From: Ensifer sp. LC163
GTDB lineage: Bacteria; Pseudomonadota; Alphaproteobacteria; Rhizobiales; Rhizobiaceae
DNA length: 64,000 nt
NCBI RefSeq assembly: GCF_001695855.1
Contig: NZ_MBSS01000012.1
Location: forward strand, 620,001-684,000
Reading direction: 5' to 3'
Positions 53,873-63,768 of this stretch are shown piece after piece. The notes beneath the pieces were generated by a model that saw nothing but the letters and a program-made list of their open reading frames with translations, did no database searches and was not told the DNA's origin. Position numbers and translations under genes: made by a program. Position 1 is the first letter of the stretch; every line of letters begins with the position of its first letter.

Positions 53873-56671
53873 TCAGGCTGCCGCCACCTTCACCTTGCCG
53901 GTAACGAGGGTCGAGATCGGTGCCGGCCTGCCGAGCAGGTAACCCTGTGCCTCGTCACATCCTTCCGCCTGCAGGATATCGAGCTGCTTCTGCGTCTCGA
54001 CGCCTTCGGCGAGGACGGGAACGGAGAGGCTCTGCCCGAGGGCCAGGATGGCGCGGACGATCGCCTTGGCCTGCGGGCTTGCCTCCACCTCCCACATGAA
54101 GCTCTTGTCGAGCTTGATCTTGTCGAACGGGAAGGACCGCAGCGTCTCGAGCGACGAATAGCCGGTGCCGAAGTCGTCGATCGCGATGGTGACCCCAAGC
54201 TCCTTGATCTGGCGAAGGGTCAGAAGCGCGCGCTCCTTGTCGTCGATGATCGTCGATTCGGTGATTTCGAGTTCCAGCCGCTTCGGGTCGAGCCCGGTTT
54301 CGGAAAGCACCTCCTCCACCAGGCTGACGATGTCGCCATTGGCAAGCTGCACCGGCGAAAGATTGACGGCGATCTTGTGGGTGCTTTGCCAACCCGCGGC
54401 CTCGCGGCAGGCCTCGCGCAGAACCCATTCGCCGATCGGCAGGATCGCGCCGCATTCCTCTGCAAGCGGAATGAACTCGTTCGGGGGCACCATGCCGCGT
54501 TCGGGATGGTGCCAGCGCAGAAGCACTTCATAACCGATGACGTCGCCGGTCATCACCGACTTCTGAACCTGATAATGCAGCGCCAGCTGTTTCTTCTCGA
54601 TCGCATCCCACAGGTCGTTGGCAAGGCTACGCCTTTGGCGCGCCGCCTCATCCATCGAAACTTCGTAGAAGCAGACAGTCTGGTTCAGCGCAGCCTTGGC
54701 GCGGTACATCGCAAGGTCGGCATTGTTGATCAGCGTTTCCGCCGTCTCGGCGTCCTGCGGATAGATGGCGACACCCATGCTTCCGCCGGACTTCAACTCG
54801 AAGTCGCCGAACCGCATTTCCTCATGCAGGCTCTTCTCGATGCGGCGGAGGAAGTCGTTAAGTTCGGACAGCTCCTCGAAGCGCTTGACGGCTGCGAACT
54901 CATCGCCGCCGAAGCGTGCCACGAATTCGCCTTCCTGCAGCAGCGATTTCATCCGCTGGGCAATCGTCACCAGCACGAAATCGCCGGCGGCATGGCCGTG
55001 CAGATCGTTGACTTCCTTGAACTTGTTGAGGTCGAGACCGATCACGGCAACCTTGCGCGAGAACCAGGCGGCCGCATCGAGCTCTTCTTCCAGATAGCTG
55101 CTGAACTGCAGCCGGTTCGGCAGGCCCGTCAGGCTGTCGTGGCGCGCGAGGAACGAAATCTGCTCCTCGCTGTCCAGCCGTTCGGTAATGTCCTCGTAGG
55201 TGCTGACCCAGCCGCCATCGGCAAGGGTGCGATGCTTGGTCAGGATCGAGCGTCCGTTCGGCAGCTTTTCGACGATGTCGCCACCGCCTTTGCCGACCAT
55301 GTCGACACGATGCTTCTGATAGAGCTCGTCCGACTTCGCCCGGGCGATTGCCGGGTCGGAATAGGTGCGGGCAAAAACTTCGTCGAGGATCTGGCGGAAC
55401 GTCAGGCCCTTTCCAGCCAGCGTCTCGGAGAAGCCGAAGATCTCGCGGCAACGCCGGTTCGAAAGCAGCAGATGGTCGCCGCTGTCGAAGAGGCAAATGC
55501 CTTGCGACATGTTCTCGAGCGCAATGTCGAGATTCTTGCTCACTTCGGCGATGCGATCCGCATCGACCTTCTCCTTGGTGATATCCTTGGCGATCTTGAT
55601 GAAGCCCGCATGCGTGCCATCCTCGTGCAGGAAGGGGTCGATCACGACATGCGCCCAGAAGCGCGTGCCATCCTTGCGATAGCGCCAGCCCTCAGACTCG
55701 AACTTGCCGTTAGCCCATGCTTCGTCGAGTGCCCGTTGCGGCACGCCCGCCCGCTGCTCTTCGGGCGAATAGAAGCAGGCAAAACTTTTGCCAATGATTT
55801 CGTCGGCTGTATAGCCCTTGTTGGCTTCGGCGCCGGCATTCCAGCTCGCGACGTGGCCTTTCACGTCGAGCATGTAGATAGCGTAGTCCTTGACGCTTCG
55901 CACGAAGCGGGCGAATTCGCGCTCGGAAGCGGCGGCCGAAAGCTCGGCATAGTGCGCAAAGCCCGCGGCAAGCAAAACCATGGTCAGCAGGAAGAAAGCG
56001 GTTCCGGCGATGACGAAGACCAGAAAATGCGGCTGTATCATGCCCTCGGGCGACGCCAACGACAAATCGGCCTCGATCGTCACGGCGCCCATCGCCGTGA
56101 AGTGCAAGGCGACGATGCCGAGCGTCATGAACAGCGTCGAAAGAATTTTCGCCTTCAGCGGCCGATCGATGTGGGTGATCGCCCGCAAGGCACCGATATC
56201 GAACAGGGAACCGGCGACGACGGAGACGGCGACAAGCGTCCAGTCCCAGCGGATGCTGCCTGGAACATCGAGCGCCGCCATGCCGAGGAAATGCATGCAG
56301 GCGACACCGGAGCCGAGAACGATGCCGCCAGCAATCCAGGCGACAGCGCCCTGCGCATAGGTGGCAATCAGCAGCGCCATCGTCGTCAGAACGACCGCGA
56401 CGCCAAGCGACAGGGCCGTCAGATCGATCTGATAGCCGAGCACGACGCCTGGATCGTAGGCAAGCATGGCGATGAAGTGGGTGGCCCAGATGCCGAAGCC
56501 GCTGGCGATCCCGGCAGCCACTGCCCATATCGCCCTCGCCTTGCCCACGGAGGAGCGTCCTCGCTGAAGCAAGGTCACCGCGCCGTAGCTCGAAAGGAAG
56601 CAGATGAGGGCGGCGAGCACGACCAGCTTGGGATTATGCTCGACCACGAGGCATGTAAGAACCTTGAACAT
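53873..56671 (-). CDS. MHYT-PAS-PAS-GGDEF-EAL protein (c-di-GMP metabolism)
   Basis: 932-residue membrane-bound signalling protein. The MHYT sensor (about 1-245, seven helices) has three His/Met motifs: WATHFIAML, ACMHFLGMAA and VALHFTAMGA, thought to bind copper and sense a gas. PAS domains follow at about 255-375 and 380-495, a GGDEF domain at about 505-665 with intact FGGDEF, and an EAL domain at about 675-925. In the EAL domain the signature is EVL (VIGYEVLLRWHHPERG), with FKNLS-like NLSPVQL, LELEITEST and DDFGTGYSS retained. ATG at 56671 is preferred over the TTG two codons upstream. Confidence 0.92.
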   Translation of the reverse strand: MFKVLTCLVVEHNPKLVVLAALICFLSSYGAVTLLQRGRSSVGKARAIWAVAAGIASGFGIWATHFIAMLAYDPGVVLGYQIDLTALSLGVAVVLTTMALLIATYAQGAVAWIAGGIVLGSGVACMHFLGMAALDVPGSIRWDWTLVAVSVVAGSLFDIGALRAITHIDRPLKAKILSTLFMTLGIVALHFTAMGAVTIEADLSLASPEGMIQPHFLVFVIAGTAFFLLTMVLLAAGFAHYAELSAAASEREFARFVRSVKDYAIYMLDVKGHVASWNAGAEANKGYTADEIIGKSFACFYSPEEQRAGVPQRALDEAWANGKFESEGWRYRKDGTRFWAHVVIDPFLHEDGTHAGFIKIAKDITKEKVDADRIAEVSKNLDIALENMSQGICLFDSGDHLLLSNRRCREIFGFSETLAGKGLTFRQILDEVFARTYSDPAIARAKSDELYQKHRVDMVGKGGGDIVEKLPNGRSILTKHRTLADGGWVSTYEDITERLDSEEQISFLARHDSLTGLPNRLQFSSYLEEELDAAAWFSRKVAVIGLDLNKFKEVNDLHGHAAGDFVLVTIAQRMKSLLQEGEFVARFGGDEFAAVKRFEELSELNDFLRRIEKSLHEEMRFGDFELKSGGSMGVAIYPQDAETAETLINNADLAMYRAKAALNQTVCFYEVSMDEAARQRRSLANDLWDAIEKKQLALHYQVQKSVMTGDVIGYEVLLRWHHPERGMVPPNEFIPLAEECGAILPIGEWVLREACREAAGWQSTHKIAVNLSPVQLANGDIVSLVEEVLSETGLDPKRLELEITESTIIDDKERALLTLRQIKELGVTIAIDDFGTGYSSLETLRSFPFDKIKLDKSFMWEVEASPQAKAIVRAILALGQSLSVPVLAEGVETQKQLDILQAEGCDEAQGYLLGRPAPISTLVTGKVKVAAA

Positions 56672-56896
56672 CGCCAAACGCCTAAATGAAACTTCTGGTC
56701 CGGAAAGGGATCTCCCACTTCCGGTTTATCGCTTCTGTTGGCATCGGGCGGTTTAAGGAATGATGAAAGTCAGCGCGCGACTGACGTTTCGAAACAGGAC
56801 AGCGCTTTCGTCCTTAACGAAGGCTGAAATGCCACCGCCTTGTAGTTGAACATTTCAAACAGGCGCAATGACACCGTGACGGTCGCACCGCTAAGC

Positions 56897-58114
56897 CTAG
56901 GCCAGAAGCGCTTTCAGGTCCGATTGCGGATCGGCTATCACCGCCCTGTCCGGGTGGATGCCCGTCTCCAGAAGCTTCTTGCCGGTGACATAGGCCTTGG
57001 CGTCGTTGATCGCGTCGACGGCCAAGAGCTTTCCCTCCCGGAAGTACCAGACGGAAACGCTGCCCTCGCGCTGGCCGGGGCGAACGATGGTTTCGTCGTG
57101 ACCGAGGCCAAAGCCGGCAATCTGCAGTTTCACGTCGTACTGGTCCGACCAGAACCACGGCTTGGGAGCATAGGGCTCGACCCCGCCGGCAATGACGGCC
57201 GCCACCGCCTCGGCCTGATCCACCGCATTCTGAACCGATTCAAGGCGGATGCGCATGTTGTCCCACGGCTGGACGGCGCAATCGCCCATCGCGAAAATTG
57301 CCGGATCGGCGGTGCGACCGTGGCTGTCGACAACGATGCCGCCGGCCGTTTCGAGGCCGGCGGCATGCGCCAGGTGATCGTTGGCCGTCACGCCGATGCC
57401 GACGATGACGAGGTCGACCGGAAGCACCGCCCCGTCGGACAGCTCGACACCGGTCACGCGATCGTTCTCGCCGACCAGCCGGTTGAGCCCTGTTCCCTCG
57501 CGGATATCGACACCGCGCGACTGGTGGATCTCGCGCACGATGCCCGACGTCGCGGCGGACGCTACGCGCTGCAGGATGCGGTCCGCCATCTCGATCACGG
57601 TGACCTCAAGCCCGAGCGTGCGCGCAACCGCCGCGGCCTCGAGGCCGATATAGCCGCCGCCGACGACAAGCGCCCGCTTGCCCGGCTTCATCTCTTCGGC
57701 CAGCAAGTCGGCATCCCTGAAATCGCGGACGGTGAAAACGCCGGCGAGGTCGCCGCCGACCGAGGCCGGCAAACGACGTGGGGCGGCGCCGGTTGCAAAT
57801 GCCAGGGTCTCGTAGTCGAGCAAAGCGCCGTCGCTCAGCGTCACGCGCCTGGCAGCGCGGTCGAGCTCCGTCACCGTGGTCGAAAGCCGGATATCGACGT
57901 TGTGCTCGCCGTACCAGGCTTCCGGCCGATAGAGCAACCGATCGAGGCTCATCTCACGAAGCAGGTACTTCTTGGAAAGCGGCGGGCGCTGATAGGGCAG
58001 GCTTGCCTCGGACGCGACCATGGTGATCGGTCTTTCGTCCTTCAGCGCCCGCAGTTTGGCGACCAACGCAAAGGCGGCCTGACCGCCACCGATAACAACA
58101 AGCCTTCCGGACAC
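56897..58114 (-). CDS. FAD-dependent ferredoxin/rubredoxin reductase
   Basis: 405-residue pyridine nucleotide-disulfide-type reductase that passes electrons from NAD(P)H to a ferredoxin, often for a P450 or dioxygenase. The FAD motif is LVVIGGGQAAFALVAKLR, the NAD motif ALVVGGGYIGLEAAAVAR, and the second FAD motif AIFAMGDCAVQPW. A reductase C-terminal domain (about 320-405) includes WFWSDQYDVKLQIAG. The start is GTG at 58114. No ferredoxin or oxygenase gene is adjacent, so its partner is unknown. Confidence 0.9.
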   Translation of the reverse strand: MSGRLVVIGGGQAAFALVAKLRALKDERPITMVASEASLPYQRPPLSKKYLLREMSLDRLLYRPEAWYGEHNVDIRLSTTVTELDRAARRVTLSDGALLDYETLAFATGAAPRRLPASVGGDLAGVFTVRDFRDADLLAEEMKPGKRALVVGGGYIGLEAAAVARTLGLEVTVIEMADRILQRVASAATSGIVREIHQSRGVDIREGTGLNRLVGENDRVTGVELSDGAVLPVDLVIVGIGVTANDHLAHAAGLETAGGIVVDSHGRTADPAIFAMGDCAVQPWDNMRIRLESVQNAVDQAEAVAAVIAGGVEPYAPKPWFWSDQYDVKLQIAGFGLGHDETIVRPGQREGSVSVWYFREGKLLAVDAINDAKAYVTGKKLLETGIHPDRAVIADPQSDLKALLA

Positions 58115-58207
58115 GCTCTCACCCGTCGTTTATTCGTTTGTACAACAAGGCGTAGCCTTTCCACCCGAGCCACGTCAACTCGCACGAACGGCCACACCGC
58201 CGGCCGC

Positions 58208-58915
58208 TCAGACCCTGGCCGGGATTTCCATCCCTTTTTGAGCCGCCGGGCGCGCCAGCCCGCGGTCGACCCAAGCCATCACATTCGGGAAACTCCTGTA
58301 GTCGAGCACGTCGGCGCCGCCGTAGAATCTGCGTGCGCCTTCGACCCACGGATAGGTGGCGATATCGGCGATCGTATACTCGTCGCCCATCAGCCATTGC
58401 CGTCCCTGAAGCCGTCCTTCCAGCACTCCGAGCAGCCGCTTCGATTCATCGCGGTAACGCTCGACCGGATAGGAATTGTTGGCAACCTTGTCGGCAGCGA
58501 ATTTGAAGAAGTGGCCGAATTGCCCGAGCATCGGTCCGACGCCCCCCATCTGAAACATCACCCAGCAGATCATCTCATAACGTCCGGCCGCGTCGGAAGG
58601 CAGAAGTCTTCCCGTTTTTTCCGCGAGATAGGTAAGGATGGCGCCAGACTCGAACAGTCCGATCGGCTTGCCGCCCGGACCGTTCGGATCGACGATCGCT
58701 GGAATGCGGCCATTGGGATTGAGCGAAAGGAACTCGGGCGATTTCTGCTCATTGCTGTCGAAGGCGACGCGATGCGCCTCATAGGGCAATCCCAGCTCTT
58801 CAAGCGCTATGGAGATCTTTACGCCGTTCGGCGTCGGCAGGGAATAGAGCTGGAGAATATCCGGGTTCTTCGCTGGCCAGCGCGTTGTAATCGGAAAGGC
58901 GGAAAGATCGGCCAT
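58208..58915 (-). CDS. Glutathione S-transferase (YghU/Nu-like)
   Basis: 235-residue glutathione transferase. The thioredoxin-like N-terminal domain (about 15-100) has LYSLPTPNGVKISIALEELG, LNPNGRIPAIVDPNGP and FESGAILTYLAEKTG (glutathione-binding Glu-Ser). The helical C-terminal domain (about 105-225) has GDEYTIADIATYPWVEG. The sequence around TPNGVK is typical of the Nu class, which often acts as a disulfide-bond reductase. GAGGAG precedes the ATG at 58915. Confidence 0.93.
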   Translation of the reverse strand: MADLSAFPITTRWPAKNPDILQLYSLPTPNGVKISIALEELGLPYEAHRVAFDSNEQKSPEFLSLNPNGRIPAIVDPNGPGGKPIGLFESGAILTYLAEKTGRLLPSDAAGRYEMICWVMFQMGGVGPMLGQFGHFFKFAADKVANNSYPVERYRDESKRLLGVLEGRLQGRQWLMGDEYTIADIATYPWVEGARRFYGGADVLDYRSFPNVMAWVDRGLARPAAQKGMEIPARV

Positions 58916-59090
58916 GAAATTCTCCTCGAAGCGAATGGCGGGAACGGTGTCCACCGCCTGCGCGGCGTAGATAAGGTCATTCGCGGGCGTTTGTCAGCGG
59001 GTGAGGCAAAATTTACCGCGTTGCGGCAATCGCTGCGCCCGGGAGAGAACGATGCGCCGCGTTCGCCGGCGAGGATCGATGAGGAAGACA

Positions 59091-59316
59091 TGACAGACAA
59101 GACCATCCGATGGCTCGCCCTTGTCGCACTGATGGCCCGCGCCCAGCCGCGGGCCACGATCGCGTGCTCGTGATGGACATCGATCGCGAGTGGTACGTGC
59201 CCTACTGGACCTCGACCGAAACGCTGTTCAAGGCCATGCGGCGCCCGGCGCCGAAGGACCAGGGCGTGCTCGCCGGCGAGACGGGCGGCCGGGTGCACGT
59301 CTCGAAAAACCAACGG
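59091..59316 (+). pseudogene. Possible decayed coding remnant
   Basis: A plus-strand reading from ATG 59091 (MTDKTIRWLALVALMARAQP) looks like the start of a signal peptide but hits a stop at 59172. The adjacent frame continues with VLVMDIDREWYVPYWTSTET and LFKAMRRPAPKDQGVLAGE with coding-like codon use, then runs into the 3' end of hisG. This suggests one short secreted-protein gene broken by a frameshift. No family was recognised. Confidence 0.3.
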
Positions 59317-60012
59317 TCAGAGCGCCCCGCGCACGGCCGAGATGATCCTGTCGACGACCGGATCGCCATCGTGCGCCGGCTTGCGCGCGCGCACCAGGCA
59401 GGCTTCCGACCGCAGGATGACGCCGTCGGCAAGGATCTTCAGGTGGTTGGCGTGCAGGGTCGAGCCGGTCGAGGTGATATCGACGATGATATCGGCGGAG
59501 CCGGAGGCCGGCGCGCCCTCGGTCGCCCCAAGGCTCTCGACGATACGGTAGAGCTGGATACCGTGACTGCCCGAGAAATGGTTCTGCGTCAGCCGCCAGT
59601 ATTTCGTGGCGATCGCCAGCCGCCGGCCATGGCGGGCGCGGAAGTCGGCAGCAACGTCACCGAGGTCTGCCATGGTATCGACGTCGTACCAGATCTCCGG
59701 AACCGCGACGACGACATCGGCATGACCGAAGCCGAGGCGGGCGCAGAACTCGACGCGGGCATCGGCATTGGCAAGGCCCTCGCGCACGAGGTCCTCCCCC
59801 GTGACGCCGAAATCAATCGAGCCGTTGCCGAGTTCGCGCGAAATCTCCGAGGCCGACAGGAAGGCGATCTCGACATCGTCCCAGCCTTCGACCCGGCCGC
59901 GATAGGAGCGGTCATTGCCGACGGCAACGATCTTCATGCCGGCGCGCTCGAAGATCGCGGAGGCGTCGTCCTTCATCCGCCCCTTGGACGGCAGTGCGAT
60001 GGTGATGGTCAT
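59317..60012 (-). CDS. hisG: ATP phosphoribosyltransferase catalytic subunit (short form)
   Basis: First enzyme of histidine synthesis, joining ATP and PRPP. At 231 residues it is the short HisG form, which needs HisZ. Visible motifs are [38 protein letters not shown] and the PRPP-binding stretch [28 protein letters not shown] ribosome binding site is present and its start overlaps the hisZ stop by 4 bp, indicating coupling. Confidence 0.96.
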   Translation of the reverse strand: MTITIALPSKGRMKDDASAIFERAGMKIVAVGNDRSYRGRVEGWDDVEIAFLSASEISRELGNGSIDFGVTGEDLVREGLANADARVEFCARLGFGHADVVVAVPEIWYDVDTMADLGDVAADFRARHGRRLAIATKYWRLTQNHFSGSHGIQLYRIVESLGATEGAPASGSADIIVDITSTGSTLHANHLKILADGVILRSEACLVRARKPAHDGDPVVDRIISAVRGAL

Positions 60013-61151
60013 GCGGCACCTCCGCTGGCGGCGATCGCCGCTTCGATCCGGTCGAGCCAGAGCGAGAAGCCGACGGCCGGAATATGTTCCCGCGCGCCAA
60101 GCAAGGTCAGGAGCCGATCGAAGCGTCCGCCACCGGCAAGCACGGCCGGTGTCCCCTCGACTTCGACTTCGAAAACGAGGCCGGTATAATAATCGAGCGG
60201 GCGGCCGAAGGCGGCGCGGTAGCGAATGACACCGACATCGGCGCCGATATCGGCAAGCGCTGCCACCCGCGCATCAAAGCGCGCCAGCGCTCCATCGAGC
60301 GTCAGGCCGGTCTTCTCGGCAAAGCGGAAGAGCGCTGCCGGCGCTTCGCCAAGCGGCATGTCGAGCGCCAGGAATTCACGCACGAGGTCCAGCGTTTCCG
60401 GATCGAGCCGGGTATTCGCCAGCTCCATCTTTTCCTTCAGGCGGCGGGCAATGTCCTGCGGGGAGCGGCTGGCATTGGTGGAATAGCCCGTCGCCTCCAT
60501 GGTTTCGCCGATATGGGCGACAAGCCGCGCCTCGTCATCGAGCATGCCGCTGATCGCCAGCCGCTCGACCTCCGGGCCGAACACGCCGGCGGCCCTTGGA
60601 TCGGCAAGCTCGGCAAGCAGCTTCTGCAGATGCTTCTGGTCGCCGAAGGCATGGATCAGCCGCTTCTGCCACCCGCCCGGCAGGCCGCAGGCACCGACAA
60701 CCGCCTCGAAGACCGACTGGTCGCCGAGCGTTACCGCCAGGCGCCGGCCAGGCAGACGATTGGCAACCACGTGCATGGCATTGCCGACCGCACGCGCGTC
60801 GGAGGCGGCGATATCGGTATCACCGAGATCCTCGATGCCAGCCTGATAGAATTCGTTGCCGCCTTCGCGGCGCTGGCGGAACACCTCGCCGAGATAGGCA
60901 TAACGCTTGGGCGTGCCGGTCGCGGTTTCGATGTGGCGCAGGCAGACGGGAATGGTGAACTCCGGCCGCAGGCAGAGGCTCTCGCCGGTCTCGCTCTCGG
61001 TCATGAAGATGCGGCGGCGAAGGTCTTCGCCGGCCATGGCGAGAAACGGCTCCGCCGGCTGGATCACCGGCGTATCGACCCTGAGCGTGCCGAGACTTTC
61101 GAACTCGGCAAGCAGATCTGCGGAGAAGGCGGGAAGGTTGATCAGAGGCAT
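60009..61151 (-). CDS. hisZ: ATP phosphoribosyltransferase regulatory subunit
   Basis: 380-residue HisS-like protein without aminoacylation activity, the required partner of short HisG. It has the class II synthetase-like core ([58 protein letters not shown]) but lacks the C-terminal anticodon-binding domain of HisS. It is encoded between hisS and hisG, with a 5-bp gap to hisS. Confidence 0.95.
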   Translation of the reverse strand: MPLINLPAFSADLLAEFESLGTLRVDTPVIQPAEPFLAMAGEDLRRRIFMTESETGESLCLRPEFTIPVCLRHIETATGTPKRYAYLGEVFRQRREGGNEFYQAGIEDLGDTDIAASDARAVGNAMHVVANRLPGRRLAVTLGDQSVFEAVVGACGLPGGWQKRLIHAFGDQKHLQKLLAELADPRAAGVFGPEVERLAISGMLDDEARLVAHIGETMEATGYSTNASRSPQDIARRLKEKMELANTRLDPETLDLVREFLALDMPLGEAPAALFRFAEKTGLTLDGALARFDARVAALADIGADVGVIRYRAAFGRPLDYYTGLVFEVEVEGTPAVLAGGGRFDRLLTLLGAREHIPAVGFSLWLDRIEAAIAASGGAA

Positions 61152-61156
61152 CGCCG

Positions 61157-62671
61157 TCAGCCAGCCCTCGCCCGGTCCTCGGCCTGTGCCGCGAGCATTT
61201 CACGCACCTTTTCGACAAGGTCGCTGACGGGCACGGAGACCTGCGCGACCCGCGCCTCGCGCCATGCGGCGTTGTCCTCGATTTCGCCCGACAGGCGCTT
61301 GCCCTCGATCAGGTCCTTGATCTGCACCAGACCGGCCGCGCGCTCGTCACCGCCCTGGATGATCGCCAGCGGCGCCCCGCGGCGGTCGGCATATTTCAGC
61401 TGGTCGCCGAAATTCTTCTTGTTGCCCTGGTACATCTCGGCGCGGATGCCGGCATGGCGAAGCTGCTGCACGAAGCGCTGGTAGTGGCCCATGCTGTCGA
61501 TGTCGCGGTCCATGACGCAGACGACGACCGGCGCGACCACCTCTGACGAGCCGAGCTTGCCGAGGTTCTTGAGCGCGGTCATCAGGCGCGAGACACCAAT
61601 CGAGAAACCGGTGGCCGGCACCGGCTGGCCCATGAAGCGCGAGACGAGACCATCGTAACGACCGCCGCCGCCGACCGAACCGAAGACGATTTTTTCGCCC
61701 TTTTCGTTGGTCACGGCAAACTGCAGCTCGGCCTCGAAAACCGGGCCGGTATAATATTCGAGACCGCGAACGACCGAGGGGTCGATCTTGATGCGGTCGG
61801 CCTCATAGCCGGCGCTCAGCACCAGGCTGCGGATGGTGTTGAGCTCGTCGACGCCCTCGCCGCCCTTGGCCGTGCCGGCAACGAGCGCTGCGAGTTCGGC
61901 AGCACTTTCGGCGTAGTCCTTTATGCCGACGAAGAACAGAACCTTGTCGATCTGCTCGGCGGCCAGACCGGCGCCCTTGGTGAAATCGCCGCTCTCGTCC
62001 TTGCGACCTTCGCCGAGCAGCAGGCGCACGCCTTCGGCGCCGAACTTGTCGAGCTTGTCGATGGCGCGCAGCACCGTCAGGCGCGCATTCGCCTTGTCGT
62101 CGCCGCCAAGCCCGATCGCCTCCATGACACCGTCGAGAACCTTGCGGTTGTTGACCCGGATCACGTAATCGCCGCGCTTGATGCCGAGCGCTTCCATGGT
62201 GTCGGCCATCATCATGCACATTTCGGCATCGGCCTGGACACCGGCAGCACCGACCGTATCGGCGTCGAACTGCATGAACTGGCGGAAGCGGCCCGGGCCC
62301 GGCTTTTCGTTGCGGAAGACGTAGCCGGCGCGATAGGTGCGGAAGGGAAGCTGGATCTCGTTGAAGTTTTCGGCCACGTGACGGGCGAGCGGCGCGGTCA
62401 GATCGTAGCGCAGCGACATCCACTGGTCGTCGTCATCCGTCAGCGAGAACACGCCCTCGTTCGGGCGATCGCTGTCGGGCAGGAACTTTCCGAGCGCATC
62501 GGTGTATTCGAACAGCGGCGTTTCGACCGGATCGAAACCATAACGCTCGTAGACTTCGCGGATCTTGACGATCATCTCGTCAGTTGCGCGAATATCGGCA
62601 GCCGTTCGATCGACAAAGCCGCGCGGCAGGCGCGCCTTGAGCTTCTGCGGTTTCTTTTGTTTCTCGGTCAT
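61157..62671 (-). CDS. hisS: Histidyl-tRNA synthetase
   Basis: Class II aminoacyl-tRNA synthetase, 504 residues. Motif 2 is [20 protein letters not shown], the histidine-specific motifs are [16 protein letters not shown] and [16 protein letters not shown], and motif 3 includes [14 protein letters not shown]-terminal anticodon-binding domain follows (about 405-500). The start at 62671 (MTEKQKKPQ) is preferred over 62680. It heads the leftward hisS-hisZ-hisG cluster. Confidence 0.97.
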   Translation of the reverse strand: MTEKQKKPQKLKARLPRGFVDRTAADIRATDEMIVKIREVYERYGFDPVETPLFEYTDALGKFLPDSDRPNEGVFSLTDDDDQWMSLRYDLTAPLARHVAENFNEIQLPFRTYRAGYVFRNEKPGPGRFRQFMQFDADTVGAAGVQADAEMCMMMADTMEALGIKRGDYVIRVNNRKVLDGVMEAIGLGGDDKANARLTVLRAIDKLDKFGAEGVRLLLGEGRKDESGDFTKGAGLAAEQIDKVLFFVGIKDYAESAAELAALVAGTAKGGEGVDELNTIRSLVLSAGYEADRIKIDPSVVRGLEYYTGPVFEAELQFAVTNEKGEKIVFGSVGGGGRYDGLVSRFMGQPVPATGFSIGVSRLMTALKNLGKLGSSEVVAPVVVCVMDRDIDSMGHYQRFVQQLRHAGIRAEMYQGNKKNFGDQLKYADRRGAPLAIIQGGDERAAGLVQIKDLIEGKRLSGEIEDNAAWREARVAQVSVPVSDLVEKVREMLAAQAEDRARAG

Positions 62672-62872
62672 GGGAAGCATTCCGGACTATCAGCAGGTTT
62701 GGAGCTTTCCCTATCGGATCAAGGCATGGGCGGCAAGGGTTTGCGCGGCGCAAAGCGCCTTCTTGCCGGCACCATTGGCTCTGGCAGCCTTTCTCCCCGA
62801 GAGCCGCGCGATCGCATGACCCGGCAGCGGCCGTCGTCCGCGGCTTGGGCAGACAACCCCGATTTAAGAAGC

Positions 62873-63517
62873 TCAGGCCACTTGAGGCATGGGTCGCGAG
62901 AGGCTCAGCCTCAACCCCTCGACCGCGCTCCGGCAATGGCAACCCTCGATATGATCGTTGACGAGGCCCATGGCCTGCATGAAGGCGTAGATCGTCGTCG
63001 GGCCGACGAAGGTCCAGCCGCGCTTCTTCAGGTCCTTGGAGATCCGCGTCGAGGTCGGCGTCGTCGGATTGGCGGCGATCACCTCGTAGCTGACCAATGC
63101 CGGCCGCTCGCCCGGGCCAGGTTCGTGCGACCAGAAATAGGCGGCAAGCGAACCGAACTCGGCCTGAAGCTCCTGGGCCCGCCTGGCGTTGTTGATGGTC
63201 GAGACGATCTTGCCGCGGTGACGCACAATGCCTGTATCGGCAAGGCAGCGTTCGATGTCGGCATCGCCGAACGTCGCGACCTTGTCGAAATCGAAGCCGG
63301 CGAAAGCGGCGCGAAAGGCCTCGCGCTTTCTCAAGATCGTCAGCCAGGAGAGGCCGGATTGAAACCCTTCCAGGCAGATCTTCTCGAAAAGGCGCCGGTC
63401 ATCGGTGACCGGCCGTCCCCATTCCTCGTCGTGATAGCGCTTGTAGTCATCGAGATTGCTCTGCCAGGCGCAGCGCCCAAGGCCGTCATCACCGATCATT
63501 ATGCCCTTGGTTGTCAT
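62873..63517 (-). CDS. tag: DNA-3-methyladenine glycosylase I
   Basis: 214-residue base-excision repair enzyme that removes 3-methyladenine. Features are CAWQSNLDDYKRYHDEEWGRP (zinc-binding Cys near the start and active-site region), LFEKICLEGFQSGLSWLTIL, FVGPTTIYAFMQAMGLVNDH and the C-terminal His/Cys pair in HIEGCHCR. GGGGCGG precedes the ATG at 63517. It lies about 200 bp upstream of hisS on the same strand. Confidence 0.95.
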   Translation of the reverse strand: MTTKGIMIGDDGLGRCAWQSNLDDYKRYHDEEWGRPVTDDRRLFEKICLEGFQSGLSWLTILRKREAFRAAFAGFDFDKVATFGDADIERCLADTGIVRHRGKIVSTINNARRAQELQAEFGSLAAYFWSHEPGPGERPALVSYEVIAANPTTPTSTRISKDLKKRGWTFVGPTTIYAFMQAMGLVNDHIEGCHCRSAVEGLRLSLSRPMPQVA

Positions 63518-63768
63518 CGTCCGCCCCGTTTCTTCCTGTTCTCAAGCATTTACCATTCACAAACCAGATTCCTAAAGCGACGGATAACCCTACCCAAAGC
63601 TTTATCGACGCTTCGGGCCTTTCACGGGCTGCCGTTTACCATTCCGTGGCGCCACGATGACACGATCGCGCCATTGCCAAGGCGCATGCCGTCCCTCCGA
63701 GCGTCCCGTTCTCCGGCTGGCCGCGCCCCTTTTTGATACGTTTCGGCGAAAGGTAGCGAGTCCGTCCG

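Noticed and set aside
54377..56689. A 770-codon plus-strand open frame
   Set aside because: Antisense to the MHYT-GGDEF-EAL gene, whose domains are clear.
56846..59173. A 775-codon plus-strand open frame
   Set aside because: Antisense to the ferredoxin reductase and glutathione transferase genes.
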